Shown here piece after piece: positions 43,848 through 51,217 of a stretch of 64,000 bases of DNA. The position numbers and the translations under genes are program-made. This DNA is from a virus. Under the pieces are notes generated by a model. That model searched no databases. It worked only from the letters and a program-made list of their open reading frames with translations, and was not told where the DNA came from. The first letter of the stretch is position 1. Every line of letters starts with the position of its first letter. The stretch is from the IMG/VR virus record IMGVR_UViG_3300037882_001881, positions 1-64,000 of that record; one strand, written 5' to 3'.

Positions 43848-44624
43848 CTACTTCGCTCCCACATCGACGGGTTCGTGCTCGACAGGTATCTCGACCGCCA
43901 ATCGAACCTCGTCCGCCTCGAAGAGACTGAACCGATCCGCTGATTGACGGCTAGGGACTCGCACCTTCAGGAAGTCGGTCCCTTCATCCAGGCCCAGGAA
44001 GATTCCTTCCTCGCCGCTTTCCAGCCATACCGTCACTCCGGAATCCACCTTCGCCCATTCGCCGTCGAACTCCTTCGCGGACTCGACAACCTTCTCATCA
44101 GGGAACGTCGATTCTTCCTTCCGTTCCGCTGGCTGTTCCGGCGGGACGGAGGATTGCTCTTCCTCTTTCTCAGGGACATCCGGGATCACTTCGATCGGAC
44201 CCTGTGACGTCGGCTGAACCGGCAACGGAGCTTCTCGCAACCGAATCTGGCGATAGTCGAACTCTTGAGGCTCTCGCTCATCGTCGTGCATCGCCACCTT
44301 GACGAGATTGCAATGCAGCCCTTGGCCAACACTCATGAACGTCGCATCGCAGATGACCTCATTCGAGTCGATCCGCATAACACTTAACTTGGTCCCGACC
44401 GCCGTCCCTGCGAACGGATTCGCCGGAGGTGCGGCATCTTCTTTTACGGATTGAGCGACTGAGGCCAGCACGGCCAGCACATCGACAGATACCGGCCCTG
44501 ATGTTACGCGATGCTTGCACCGCAGGAATCGAGCCACCAACGACCGCAACTCCGCAGACGGGTCTTCGCCGCACATCTGCCGCAGGTCGTGCATGATTTC
44601 GTCTGGTAATTCCACCTGATCCAT
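43848..44624 (-). CDS. Hypothetical protein, 258 residues, with Glu-rich linker
   Basis: The N-terminal helical part (ELPDEIMHDLRQMCGEDPSAEL) is followed by a beta-rich unit (VMRIDSNEVICDATFMSV), an acidic, Pro-rich linker carrying an exact 13-mer (VPPE, 44135-44147), and a C-terminal beta unit (VWLESGEEGIFLGLDEGTDFL). It overlaps no gene but is only three bases from the connector gene. Its place between decoration and connector genes suggests a virion assembly role. No family was recognised. Confidence 0.55.
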   Translation of the reverse strand: MDQVELPDEIMHDLRQMCGEDPSAELRSLVARFLRCKHRVTSGPVSVDVLAVLASVAQSVKEDAAPPANPFAGTAVGTKLSVMRIDSNEVICDATFMSVGQGLHCNLVKVAMHDDEREPQEFDYRQIRLREAPLPVQPTSQGPIEVIPDVPEKEEEQSSVPPEQPAERKEESTFPDEKVVESAKEFDGEWAKVDSGVTVWLESGEEGIFLGLDEGTDFLKVRVPSRQSADRFSLFEADEVRLAVEIPVEHEPVDVGAK

Positions 44625-44666
44625 GTTCTCTCCCTGGTTGAAACCGAAGCGTTAAAGAATAGGGGA

Positions 44667-44700
44667 CCGGGTCGGCGGCCCGCGAAGCACACCGACCCGG
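44667..44700 (-). terminator. Hairpin after the decoration protein gene
   Basis: CCGGGTCGG (44667-44675) and CCGACCCGG (44692-44700) pair over 9 bp around a 16-base loop. A second small hairpin, GGGAG/CTCCC, lies between it and the stop at 44725. There is no long T-run. It probably lowers read-through from capsid genes. Confidence 0.5.
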
Positions 44701-44724
44701 CAGGGAGGATTTCTCCCGGTTCGA

Positions 44725-45471
44725 TTACAGGGCACCGTTCCAGACAGCGACACGGACTCGGTCGATGTGCAGAATCGGGTCGGTTGTCCCGGCTGACTGA
44801 CACACAAAACTTGGCCGTAGCAAGGCAGACGGGATGTTTGCCGTGGTTGTGATCGTGTTGGCCTTCAATGCTCCGTTCACGTAGAACGAAATCGTCGTCC
44901 GGTTCTTCACGATGAACCCCAACTTAACATAAGCGTCATCGACAGCCGTGTGAATGCTCGATGCCGTAGACTCTGCGGTACTCTGCGAGCACCCCAGAAT
45001 GACGCCGTCGTCCGTCACACTCTTAAACCCGATGAACTTGCTGGTGCCATCCATTGCACCTGACGCAATCAGGGTCGTGTCGGTCTCCGCCAGACCAGCA
45101 AAGAACTGCGGCCCTGTTGCGATGTCCGCCAGCTTGATGCGGGCCTCGTAAATCAACAGGCCGCTCTCCGGAGCCGAAATGAACTCCCCGGCAGTGCCGC
45201 CTAACTGCACATTGATGCCTTGATTGTCGGTCGTGCTGTTGCAGTCCGCCAACGCGACACCGCCCTCTTGGTCGTCCAACGCGAACGTGCCCGCCGTGGC
45301 CTGCGTCGCCGTCCACTTGCCAGTAGGCAAGTCAAAAAAATCATCCTCGAACAAGTAGCCGTCGATCCCATTTTTCAGGGCTTGAACGTCCACCTGATTC
45401 CAAATGATGGGAGAAAAATTCCGCGTGGTATCCGTTGACCGCGCGTAATCGAAATTAGAACTAGCACCCAT
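44725..45471 (-). CDS. Capsid decoration/lectin-like structural protein
   Basis: The 248-residue protein has the strand pattern of a laminin-G/concanavalin fold: FFDLPTGKWTATQ, YEARIKLADIATGPQFFAGLAE, KLGFIVKNRTTISFYVNGAL and HIDRVRVAVWN. Proteins of this shape directly downstream of a major capsid gene are often head decoration proteins that can bind glycans. AGGAC precedes ATG 45471. Confidence 0.65.
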   Translation of the reverse strand: MGASSNFDYARSTDTTRNFSPIIWNQVDVQALKNGIDGYLFEDDFFDLPTGKWTATQATAGTFALDDQEGGVALADCNSTTDNQGINVQLGGTAGEFISAPESGLLIYEARIKLADIATGPQFFAGLAETDTTLIASGAMDGTSKFIGFKSVTDDGVILGCSQSTAESTASSIHTAVDDAYVKLGFIVKNRTTISFYVNGALKANTITTTANIPSALLRPSFVCQSAGTTDPILHIDRVRVAVWNGAL

Positions 45472-45549
45472 AGTAAAGTCCTCGCTGTGAGGTTGATCTT
45501 GAAGAAACGGACCCTGGCATCAGGATCCACACGCATCGCACCCTGAGAA

Positions 45550-46611
45550 TTAGGCTCGGTACAGAACGAAGCCGCCTTCGCGTCGGTTCGTACACCAGAC
45601 TTGGCATGTCGAATCGACGTGAACCGCTCGCACGGTATGTCGGTCGGCCAACTGAATCGGGCCGGTTCGGACCATGTCACGCCCCTTGTGGAACGCGAAA
45701 TTGAACTTGCCCCAATTCACCCCGTAGAATGGGTTCGTAGTGTCGTAAGCCCGTGAATCCGATCGCGCGAACTCAGGGTTACGCACGACAGGGATTGAGC
45801 CAAGCGTCGGAGTCACGACGCCCGCCAGATCGGATTGCTCCGTCTTGCGTGCATCGAGGTACTTCGACAGCCCGTCGAGCAAGTCCCAGGTCGCGTAGAA
45901 CTCCCACTGCGGACGCCCACCGTTCAGGGTCTTGAATGAGTGCGGAGCCTTGAAATTCGTGAAGACCATCGCCTTCTTGAGCTTCGCGACCAAGTCATCA
46001 CGACTGACGACTGTGTATTGGCCCGTCCAATTTTTCCACTTGCTATAAGTGGTCGTCAGGATGTTTCCAGCACCCGCACTGAACCCTGATGGATCAGCAC
46101 CATTGAACCCTGGAGTCGTACTTGCGTACTTCTGAATCCAGAACTTGATGCCCTGGATGTTCGCAGGGTTCTCGGACGAATTGGTAGGACTTGACCAGAA
46201 CTGCTCTTCCATGTGCTGAAACCAGCCATTGTACATGGCGTGCTCACGCACCAGCAGGGCATCCACGATCACGTCCGGCTCATTGGACTGAAATTCCTCT
46301 TCGTCCGTGTCGTAAATGTAGTTGGTGGTCGTTTTGGCCCAATCGCATGACGCACCGATCATGTAATTTTCGACTTGGTATTGATCGCGTTGATAAACGC
46401 CGGTTTGCCGAGCTGCTCCCGAATTCGCAATCTGAGCCTTCCAGATTACGCGAGTCGAGCTTTTAATCGGCTTCTTTTTGTTCTTCAGGAAGCGCTCCGC
46501 AACGAGGTATTCCTGATTGTCCATCGACAGGTCTTCCCAGCCTTTGTCGCCGAGAGCCGTGTCGTAAGTCAGTTCCACAAGATCGTCGAGTTGACGAGGA
46601 GTTAAAGCCAT
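45550..46611 (-). CDS. Major capsid protein
   Basis: The 353-residue protein sits between a scaffold-like gene and a decoration gene, the standard order. It has an extended N-terminal helix (LTPRQLDDLVELTYDTALG), a long region with many Trp and Asn (WFQHMEEQFWSSPTNSSENPAN) and a C-terminal beta part (YGVNWGKFNFAFHKGRDMV, DRHTVRAVHVDSTCQVWC). The pattern matches HK97-fold capsid proteins of podovirus-like phages as I remember them. AAGGAAACC precedes ATG 46611. Confidence 0.8.
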   Translation of the reverse strand: MALTPRQLDDLVELTYDTALGDKGWEDLSMDNQEYLVAERFLKNKKKPIKSSTRVIWKAQIANSGAARQTGVYQRDQYQVENYMIGASCDWAKTTTNYIYDTDEEEFQSNEPDVIVDALLVREHAMYNGWFQHMEEQFWSSPTNSSENPANIQGIKFWIQKYASTTPGFNGADPSGFSAGAGNILTTTYSKWKNWTGQYTVVSRDDLVAKLKKAMVFTNFKAPHSFKTLNGGRPQWEFYATWDLLDGLSKYLDARKTEQSDLAGVVTPTLGSIPVVRNPEFARSDSRAYDTTNPFYGVNWGKFNFAFHKGRDMVRTGPIQLADRHTVRAVHVDSTCQVWCTNRREGGFVLYRA

Positions 46612-46623
46612 CTCTTGGTTTCC

Positions 46624-47712
46624 TTATGCTCTGTCAGCAGCGATTTTGGCGAAGAACTCTTGAATGCGTGGATGAGCCGCAACATTCCCTTCGTCTACCG
46701 GAATAGACTTCGCAGGGACCGTTGCTCGCCGTCCCTGACCCATAACGGTCTTAGACTGCTTGATCACCGCACTCGCCTTTTGCTTGGCCTGTTCGTGCTG
46801 GAGTTGTTTGCTGAATGCAATTTCGTAGGCCCGCTTTACAAGTTCGGGCGTTAAGGCAGGGTTCAAGCCACGCTGATGTTGCACTCGCTGAAGAACCTCG
46901 ATGTGCTCACGCATCGCAGCCAGATTTCGAGCTTGCGTCTCTTCCAGCGGCTTGTCTGGCGATCCAAACAACTCCGGACGACCTAGGGCGTCTATCCCCT
47001 GCAACAACGTCTGCGTATGGGCCATTTCAGCCTGTTGACGACGCTGATGAACCATCTGCTGCTCCTGCTCGGAGCGGTGGCGCAGATAGCCGTCGATGTG
47101 GTTCAGCTTTTGTTCCAGGGCTTCAGCCTTCTCGGCCTTCACAAGTGCGGTCTTGATGACGGCGAGCATATCCTCGTCCCATCCCTTGTCCCGCAAGTCC
47201 TGAATCTGATTCTCCACAGAAGGAACGGTCGCTTCGGGGGTCTCGTTTGCGGGCGGATTACTCGCCTGAGCTTCCGGCTTACCCTCAGCCGGTTTCTCTG
47301 GCGTCGACGTTGCAGGGGCAGGCGTCTGCGCCTTCAACATCTTTGCTGCTTCCCGATCCAGCAGCTTCGTCGCCCACGCGACTTGTTCAGTCGTCATCCC
47401 AGCGACATCCTCTTCGCTAAGTCCGTACTGACGAGCCATCTCAGCCAACTCCGGACTAATCTTCGGAGTCGCCTCTGCGTTGCCGGATTTCTCTTCGGCA
47501 ACGCCCTGTTCCGCCGGGACAGTGTCTTCACCCTGCCCTTTATCTGCGGGAGCCTCCGCTTCAGGAGTCTCGACCGCTTCTGGTGTTTCGTCTGACTGTG
47601 CCGCAGGGACCGTATCGTCTGATTCCGGTCGTTCTCGTTCCGCAGCACGTTCTACTGACGCCAAGAATTCTGGCGGCAGACTGCTTTCTTTTTCTTCCTT
47701 ATCCCCTGCCAT
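46624..47712 (-). CDS. Scaffolding protein
   Basis: The 362-residue protein starts at ATG 47712 behind GGAG. The first 190 residues are extremely acidic and rich in Ala, Glu and Pro. A coiled coil follows (KAEKAEALEQKLNHIDGYL, then EQEQQMVHQRRQQAEMAH), and a basic end (MGQGRRATVPAKSIP). This composition and its place just upstream of the capsid gene fit scaffolding proteins, which shape the procapsid and then leave. A variant of the 13-mer lies at 47508-47520. Confidence 0.75.
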   Translation of the reverse strand: MAGDKEEKESSLPPEFLASVERAAERERPESDDTVPAAQSDETPEAVETPEAEAPADKGQGEDTVPAEQGVAEEKSGNAEATPKISPELAEMARQYGLSEEDVAGMTTEQVAWATKLLDREAAKMLKAQTPAPATSTPEKPAEGKPEAQASNPPANETPEATVPSVENQIQDLRDKGWDEDMLAVIKTALVKAEKAEALEQKLNHIDGYLRHRSEQEQQMVHQRRQQAEMAHTQTLLQGIDALGRPELFGSPDKPLEETQARNLAAMREHIEVLQRVQHQRGLNPALTPELVKRAYEIAFSKQLQHEQAKQKASAVIKQSKTVMGQGRRATVPAKSIPVDEGNVAAHPRIQEFFAKIAADRA

Positions 47713-47730
47713 CACTCCGCTCCCGAAACG

Positions 47731-47761
47731 AAAAAAGACCGGCGGTTTTCCCGCACGGCCT
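47731..47761 (-). terminator. Intrinsic terminator before the scaffold gene
   Basis: On the minus strand GGCCGTGCGG and CCGCCGGTC pair with one bulge around GAAAA, followed by CTTTTTTCG. This is a rho-independent terminator between the 89-residue gene and the scaffold gene, so the scaffold and capsid genes may have their own promoter or need antitermination. Confidence 0.7.
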
Positions 47762-47868
47762 TCCACGAAAAGGCAGCGAAGTTCGTGGCTTCTCACCGAG
47801 GATCAGTCGGCTTCAGCCCATCAGCGATCGACCGTGAAGGTTGACCGCCGGTTCTTGTTTCAATTTGT

Positions 47869-48138
47869 CTATGTGATCCCCTTTTGCGTCCCCTCCAATG
47901 CGGCACACACCGATTGGACTCTCTCCAGTATTTCGGCAGGCGTATAAGTCGCGTACACTGGATTTGCGATTGCCTGACCAACAAAATACTCAAACTTCGA
48001 CAGACCCCCGAAGATATTCAGGGTCGCACCCGTCGCGTGCGGCACTAATTGATGTGTCGGATACGCCATCGGAGTATCGTGACACTGCACGTCGAAGGTT
48101 CTTTCCTGCCCAATTAACGGAACTCGATCCATACTCAC
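47869..48138 (-). CDS. Small hypothetical protein common in phages
   Basis: GTG 48138 overlaps the upstream stop as GTGA (ATG 48132 is also possible). The 89-residue protein has a beta-like start (MDRVPLIGQERTFDVQCHDT) and the segment GLSKFEYFVGQAIANPVYATYTP followed by a helix (AEILERVQSVCAALE). That segment is widespread in small phage proteins of unknown role. It lies between the 150-residue gene and the terminator before the scaffold. Confidence 0.6.
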   Translation of the reverse strand: MSMDRVPLIGQERTFDVQCHDTPMAYPTHQLVPHATGATLNIFGGLSKFEYFVGQAIANPVYATYTPAEILERVQSVCAALEGTQKGIT

Positions 48139-48587
48139 AACGCCCCCTGTTTCGCCCTGAACCGTTCGAGGATTTCTTTCTTCCTCTTCGGATCAACTCG
48201 CGGCTTTTTCTTCTCTGGTTTCTTGATCTCCACCCCTGCGCCGGTACGACCGGTCGCAACCATCCCTTTAGCGTCGAGATACTTCTTCCAGTTGCCTGGG
48301 CTGGCCCCTGAAACGCTCGCCAATCCATCCTTGGTGTCGTTCACAGTGATTCCGCTCAACCCCTGCTCTCGTATCCAATCGGCATGTTCCTTCGCCTGCG
48401 ATACTGGAATTCCCGCCGACAAGCTCTCGTGACCCGACCCCCAATAGCACTCGTGCCCACCGGGAGCCTTCCTCGCCTTCAGCATGTCGTCGAGAGTCGC
48501 CTTATCCTTATCGGCCCTGTCGGCTCGCCACTTATCCAGGGCCGCACCTTCGAGCCTTTCACCGTTGACGATCACTGCGTAGGACAT
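48135..48587 (-). CDS. Hypothetical protein, 150 residues, basic C-terminus
   Basis: ATG 48587 lies behind GAGGAGGGG. The protein starts MSYAVIVNGERLEGAALDKW, has a central part (GGHECYWGSGHESLSAGIPVS, GITVNDTKDGLASV) and a strongly basic tail (KKPEKKKPRVDPKRKKEILERF). The tail could bind nucleic acid. It is overlapped at its 5' end by the 40-residue gene. It lies between portal and scaffold genes. No family was recognised. Confidence 0.6.
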   Translation of the reverse strand: MSYAVIVNGERLEGAALDKWRADRADKDKATLDDMLKARKAPGGHECYWGSGHESLSAGIPVSQAKEHADWIREQGLSGITVNDTKDGLASVSGASPGNWKKYLDAKGMVATGRTGAGVEIKKPEKKKPRVDPKRKKEILERFRAKQGAL

Positions 48588-48694
48588 AACCCCTCCTCTA
48601 ACTCCGAAAACGGAGCCACGTCTGGCAGACTGAACGGCACAAGCTCGTCGAAGGTCTCGTGCTCCCAGGCCCGCGATAATCTTGTTTTTGTCAT
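48572..48694 (-). CDS. 40-residue acidic small protein
   Basis: ATG 48694 opens a 41-codon frame reading MTKTRLSRAWEHETFDELVP and FSLPDVAPFSELEEGLCPTQ. It ends 16 bases inside the next gene, whose GAGGAGGGG ribosome site is part of its coding sequence, a typical translational coupling. The ribosome site for this gene itself is weak (TGTGGTG). It is too short for standard gene calls, but amino-acid use and coupling favour translation. Confidence 0.5.
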   Translation of the reverse strand: MTKTRLSRAWEHETFDELVPFSLPDVAPFSELEEGLCPTQ

Positions 48695-48906
48695 CACCAC
48701 ATGAACCGATCACCTCAGTAATTTTTCCAATACATCGCACGACAAATTCGATACGATGACTCATCAAGCGATCTCATGAAACATAAGCACATTACTTGAC
48801 GAAACATCCATTGAATATCGCCAACACCCATGCTTTGCTAAAAACTGATCCCAGGTAAAACACAACTTAAGCCACTCTCTCCAATTCGATTTACTCGACA
48901 TCTCCC
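48695..48906. promoter_or_regulatory. AT-rich gap between portal and downstream virion genes
   Basis: This 212-bp stretch is clearly AT-richer than its surroundings and has no gene. It follows the portal stop and precedes the 40-residue gene on the minus strand. It probably holds a promoter for the scaffold-capsid block. TTGACG at about 48797 is on the plus strand and has no good partner. Confidence 0.45.
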
Positions 48907-50742
48907 CTACCCCTGATCGTTACTGTCGGACATCGCCGACATCGCCTGCATTCTCTGAACACGCTGCCCCTGCGGCGTATTCCCCCCGGAAACACTCTCT
49001 CGCACATAGTTCCGTGTCGTACTTGGCGACATTCCTGGACCGTCGCTGCTCGTCGCAGACGGCGGCACCGCTTGACCACCAAACTTGATCCACTGTCGCA
49101 GGGCCGGTTCGTCGAGGTACTCAGCCAATGTGTCGATCATCTGTCGGAAGTCGATCATTCCGCCCGCTGCCATCAACGGCTGCATCATCGGAGCGAACAC
49201 GGTCCCGACCAGCCCAATGAGCTTCTGTGCTCGCTCTGCCGGGGACTGATACCGCATCGAATACGGTTCAACGTTGTGCGAATACTGATCGAACTTGCCC
49301 TGTCGCTCGTCCGGAGTCCACGTGGCGTCGATCGGCACACTGACGCCCGGTATCTGCCGAGTCGCCGCGATCGTCTTTGTCTGGTCGTCCCACAGCATTG
49401 AGCACAGGGACCGAATGATTCCCGCCGTCCAGCCGACGACCCGCTGAGCCATCTTCGCATCGACCGCCGACACCTGCCCGTGAATCAGCTTGTCTTGCGT
49501 TGCCGTCGCTGCCTGCGGCCCCAATCCGTTCCTCGCGTCGAGATTCCCGGCCTGACGGCTGAACGCCCCTTCGACCACCTGATGGAACATCATCGTCTGC
49601 TGATCGACGCCGTTGAACGAGATTTCGCGTATCGCCTCCGGATTGTTCACCCGGACCATGTCGCCGTTCTTGGCTTCTTTGACGTTCTTGGCGTCGTTGG
49701 GATCGCCGGAATACGTCGCCATCGTCTTACGATTGACGGCATCTGAGGCCAACTTGCGCCACAGCTTGTTTCCCAACTCGTCGAGGTTCGCGAGGTGTTG
49801 AGCTGGACCCATCCCGATAACGGCATCCGGAACGTCGATAAACGTCAGCCGATGGAACGGCCCGTCTTCGTACTCCCAATCCGTCACCATCAGGGGCGGA
49901 AGCGTCTCGTCCCGGACGAGAATGACCCACTTCGATTCCCGCTTCAGGTACACATCGAGCAACGTCACCATCGGCTCGATATCATCGACGTCGGTCTCGT
50001 TCTTGCCCTGCTCGTCCGCCCGCTCTTGATGCTCGTACTTCCGATCCGACCACTTACTGTCAGCCTTGATCCGCTCGACAACCGCTTGGTCGAACCTCGA
50101 ATCCTCCCTGATTTCCGACAGTGGGACGCGGTACTGATGCGTCTCAAACCGAACTTCGTCGTCGCATGACGCCGTCATGTCAACCACATAGTCGTCGAGC
50201 GACACGCACCACGCCGACAGCTTGCCAGGGTCCACTTGGACCGTCTGAGGAACAATTTGCTGAGACAACTGGTACGCCACCCACGTTTCCGGCGGGTCGT
50301 ACATCCCTGGTTCCGGCGGAAAATCCGGATTCATAACATCGACATACTTCCGGCTCGGAACCCTCGCACACTTCACGACCGCAAACCCGAAGAACGCATC
50401 GAGCACACCCCGCTGAAGGACACCCTCCAACTTGATCTCTTCGATGAGCCGATTCGTGCTCGCCTCGTAATTCGCTGCGAACGCCGTCAATTCAGGGTAT
50501 TGCGTACTGATCGAGCACCGAGGCCGATCCCCTGCCAACGACATCATGTAGCTATCTGCTGCCAGGGCCATTTGGTTCGCAACCACAACCTTTTGGTGTT
50601 CGCTGGACGACCCGTACTTGTCCCCGATGTACTGTTTGACGAGCGCAATCCGGTTCTTGCGGAACGGACGAAGCATCTTCTCGCTCGTCTTCCACACCTT
50701 CCAGAATGACGCCAAGTCGTCAGGGCGAGTTAGATCAAGCAT
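48907..50742 (-). CDS. Portal protein
   Basis: The 611-residue protein starts MLDLTRPDDLASFWKVWKTSE behind GTGGAG and overlaps the upstream stop by 8 bp. It has FRKNRIALVKQYIGDKYG, a long helical core with PFHRLTFIDVPDAVIGMGPA and LDELGNKLWRKLASDAVNRK, and a C-terminal Met/Gln/Pro-rich tail (VQRMQAMSAMSDSNDQG). Length, composition and helical layout fit portal proteins of podovirus-like phages. It forms the dodecameric ring for DNA entry and exit, the docking site for TerL. Confidence 0.8.
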   Translation of the reverse strand: MLDLTRPDDLASFWKVWKTSEKMLRPFRKNRIALVKQYIGDKYGSSSEHQKVVVANQMALAADSYMMSLAGDRPRCSISTQYPELTAFAANYEASTNRLIEEIKLEGVLQRGVLDAFFGFAVVKCARVPSRKYVDVMNPDFPPEPGMYDPPETWVAYQLSQQIVPQTVQVDPGKLSAWCVSLDDYVVDMTASCDDEVRFETHQYRVPLSEIREDSRFDQAVVERIKADSKWSDRKYEHQERADEQGKNETDVDDIEPMVTLLDVYLKRESKWVILVRDETLPPLMVTDWEYEDGPFHRLTFIDVPDAVIGMGPAQHLANLDELGNKLWRKLASDAVNRKTMATYSGDPNDAKNVKEAKNGDMVRVNNPEAIREISFNGVDQQTMMFHQVVEGAFSRQAGNLDARNGLGPQAATATQDKLIHGQVSAVDAKMAQRVVGWTAGIIRSLCSMLWDDQTKTIAATRQIPGVSVPIDATWTPDERQGKFDQYSHNVEPYSMRYQSPAERAQKLIGLVGTVFAPMMQPLMAAGGMIDFRQMIDTLAEYLDEPALRQWIKFGGQAVPPSATSSDGPGMSPSTTRNYVRESVSGGNTPQGQRVQRMQAMSAMSDSNDQG

Positions 50743-50920
50743 GTTGCTCCACTTGCTGTTCGACCCTGTGCATCGCATCCCGCAGCAACGCCCAGCTCTT
50801 CGAGCGAGGGTCGTTATCCGTCAGGGCTGCAAACAAACAGTTGTGAGCACCGCAGGAGTCCTGAGTGGCAAACGCCAACATCAGGTCTATGAACTTGCGA
50901 GTACGTGCGATATTTCCCAT
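50735..50920 (-). CDS. Small hypothetical protein upstream of portal
   Basis: ATG 50920 has AGGGGG five bases upstream. The 61-residue product (MGNIARTRKFIDLMLAFATQ, then SCGAHNCLFAALTDNDPRSK and a helical end rich in Gln/Val) is coupled to portal by an 8-bp overlap. It directly follows a tRNA-like element. No family was recognised. Confidence 0.6.
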   Translation of the reverse strand: MGNIARTRKFIDLMLAFATQDSCGAHNCLFAALTDNDPRSKSWALLRDAMHRVEQQVEQHA

Positions 50921-50933
50921 GTGAACCCCCTAA

Positions 50934-51058
50934 ATGCAGAATGGTGGAATCGAACCACCCACGCCCACGTGCCAACTTAGGCTGGCTGCGGGCCGTCGCC
51001 TTGAACGTATTCCGCAAAGAGCCAGGGGCGGAGTTGCACCGCTCGGAGGGCGTTCTGC
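50934..51058 (-). tRNA. Over-long tRNA-like element
   Basis: On the minus strand the 3' end has a perfect T-arm (GGTGG, loop TTCGATT, CCACC) followed by ATTCTGC. GCAGAA at the other end (51053-51058) pairs with TTCTGC, closing an acceptor-like stem over about 123 bases, far longer than a normal tRNA. CCGAGCGGTGCAA resembles a class II D-arm, and GCCA/TGGC closes a loop containing CTAAG. It may be a degenerate tRNA, two fused remnants, or another structured RNA. Confidence 0.4.
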
Positions 51059-51183
51059 CACAACCCATCGCTACGAAAAGTCCCCGGCATAACATTTAGT
51101 TCGGCACAACCCGCAGCAATTAGAAATACATCCCCGGAATTTCTCCGATCTTATTCCTGATGTTCCGTCTGTTTTCGCCGAGC

Positions 51184-51196
51184 GTCCCGCCGGAAC
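51184..51196. repeat. Dispersed 13-mer, copy upstream of terL
   Basis: Exact GTCCCGCCGGAAC in the untranslated leader of terL, seven bases before its GGGAGGT ribosome site. Confidence 0.9.
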
Positions 51197-51217
51197 GCTC
51201 GCAGGGAGGTTTGCTCG

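Noticed and set aside
48790-48830. TTGACG on the plus strand as a -35 element
   Set aside because: No -10 partner and no plus-strand gene follows.
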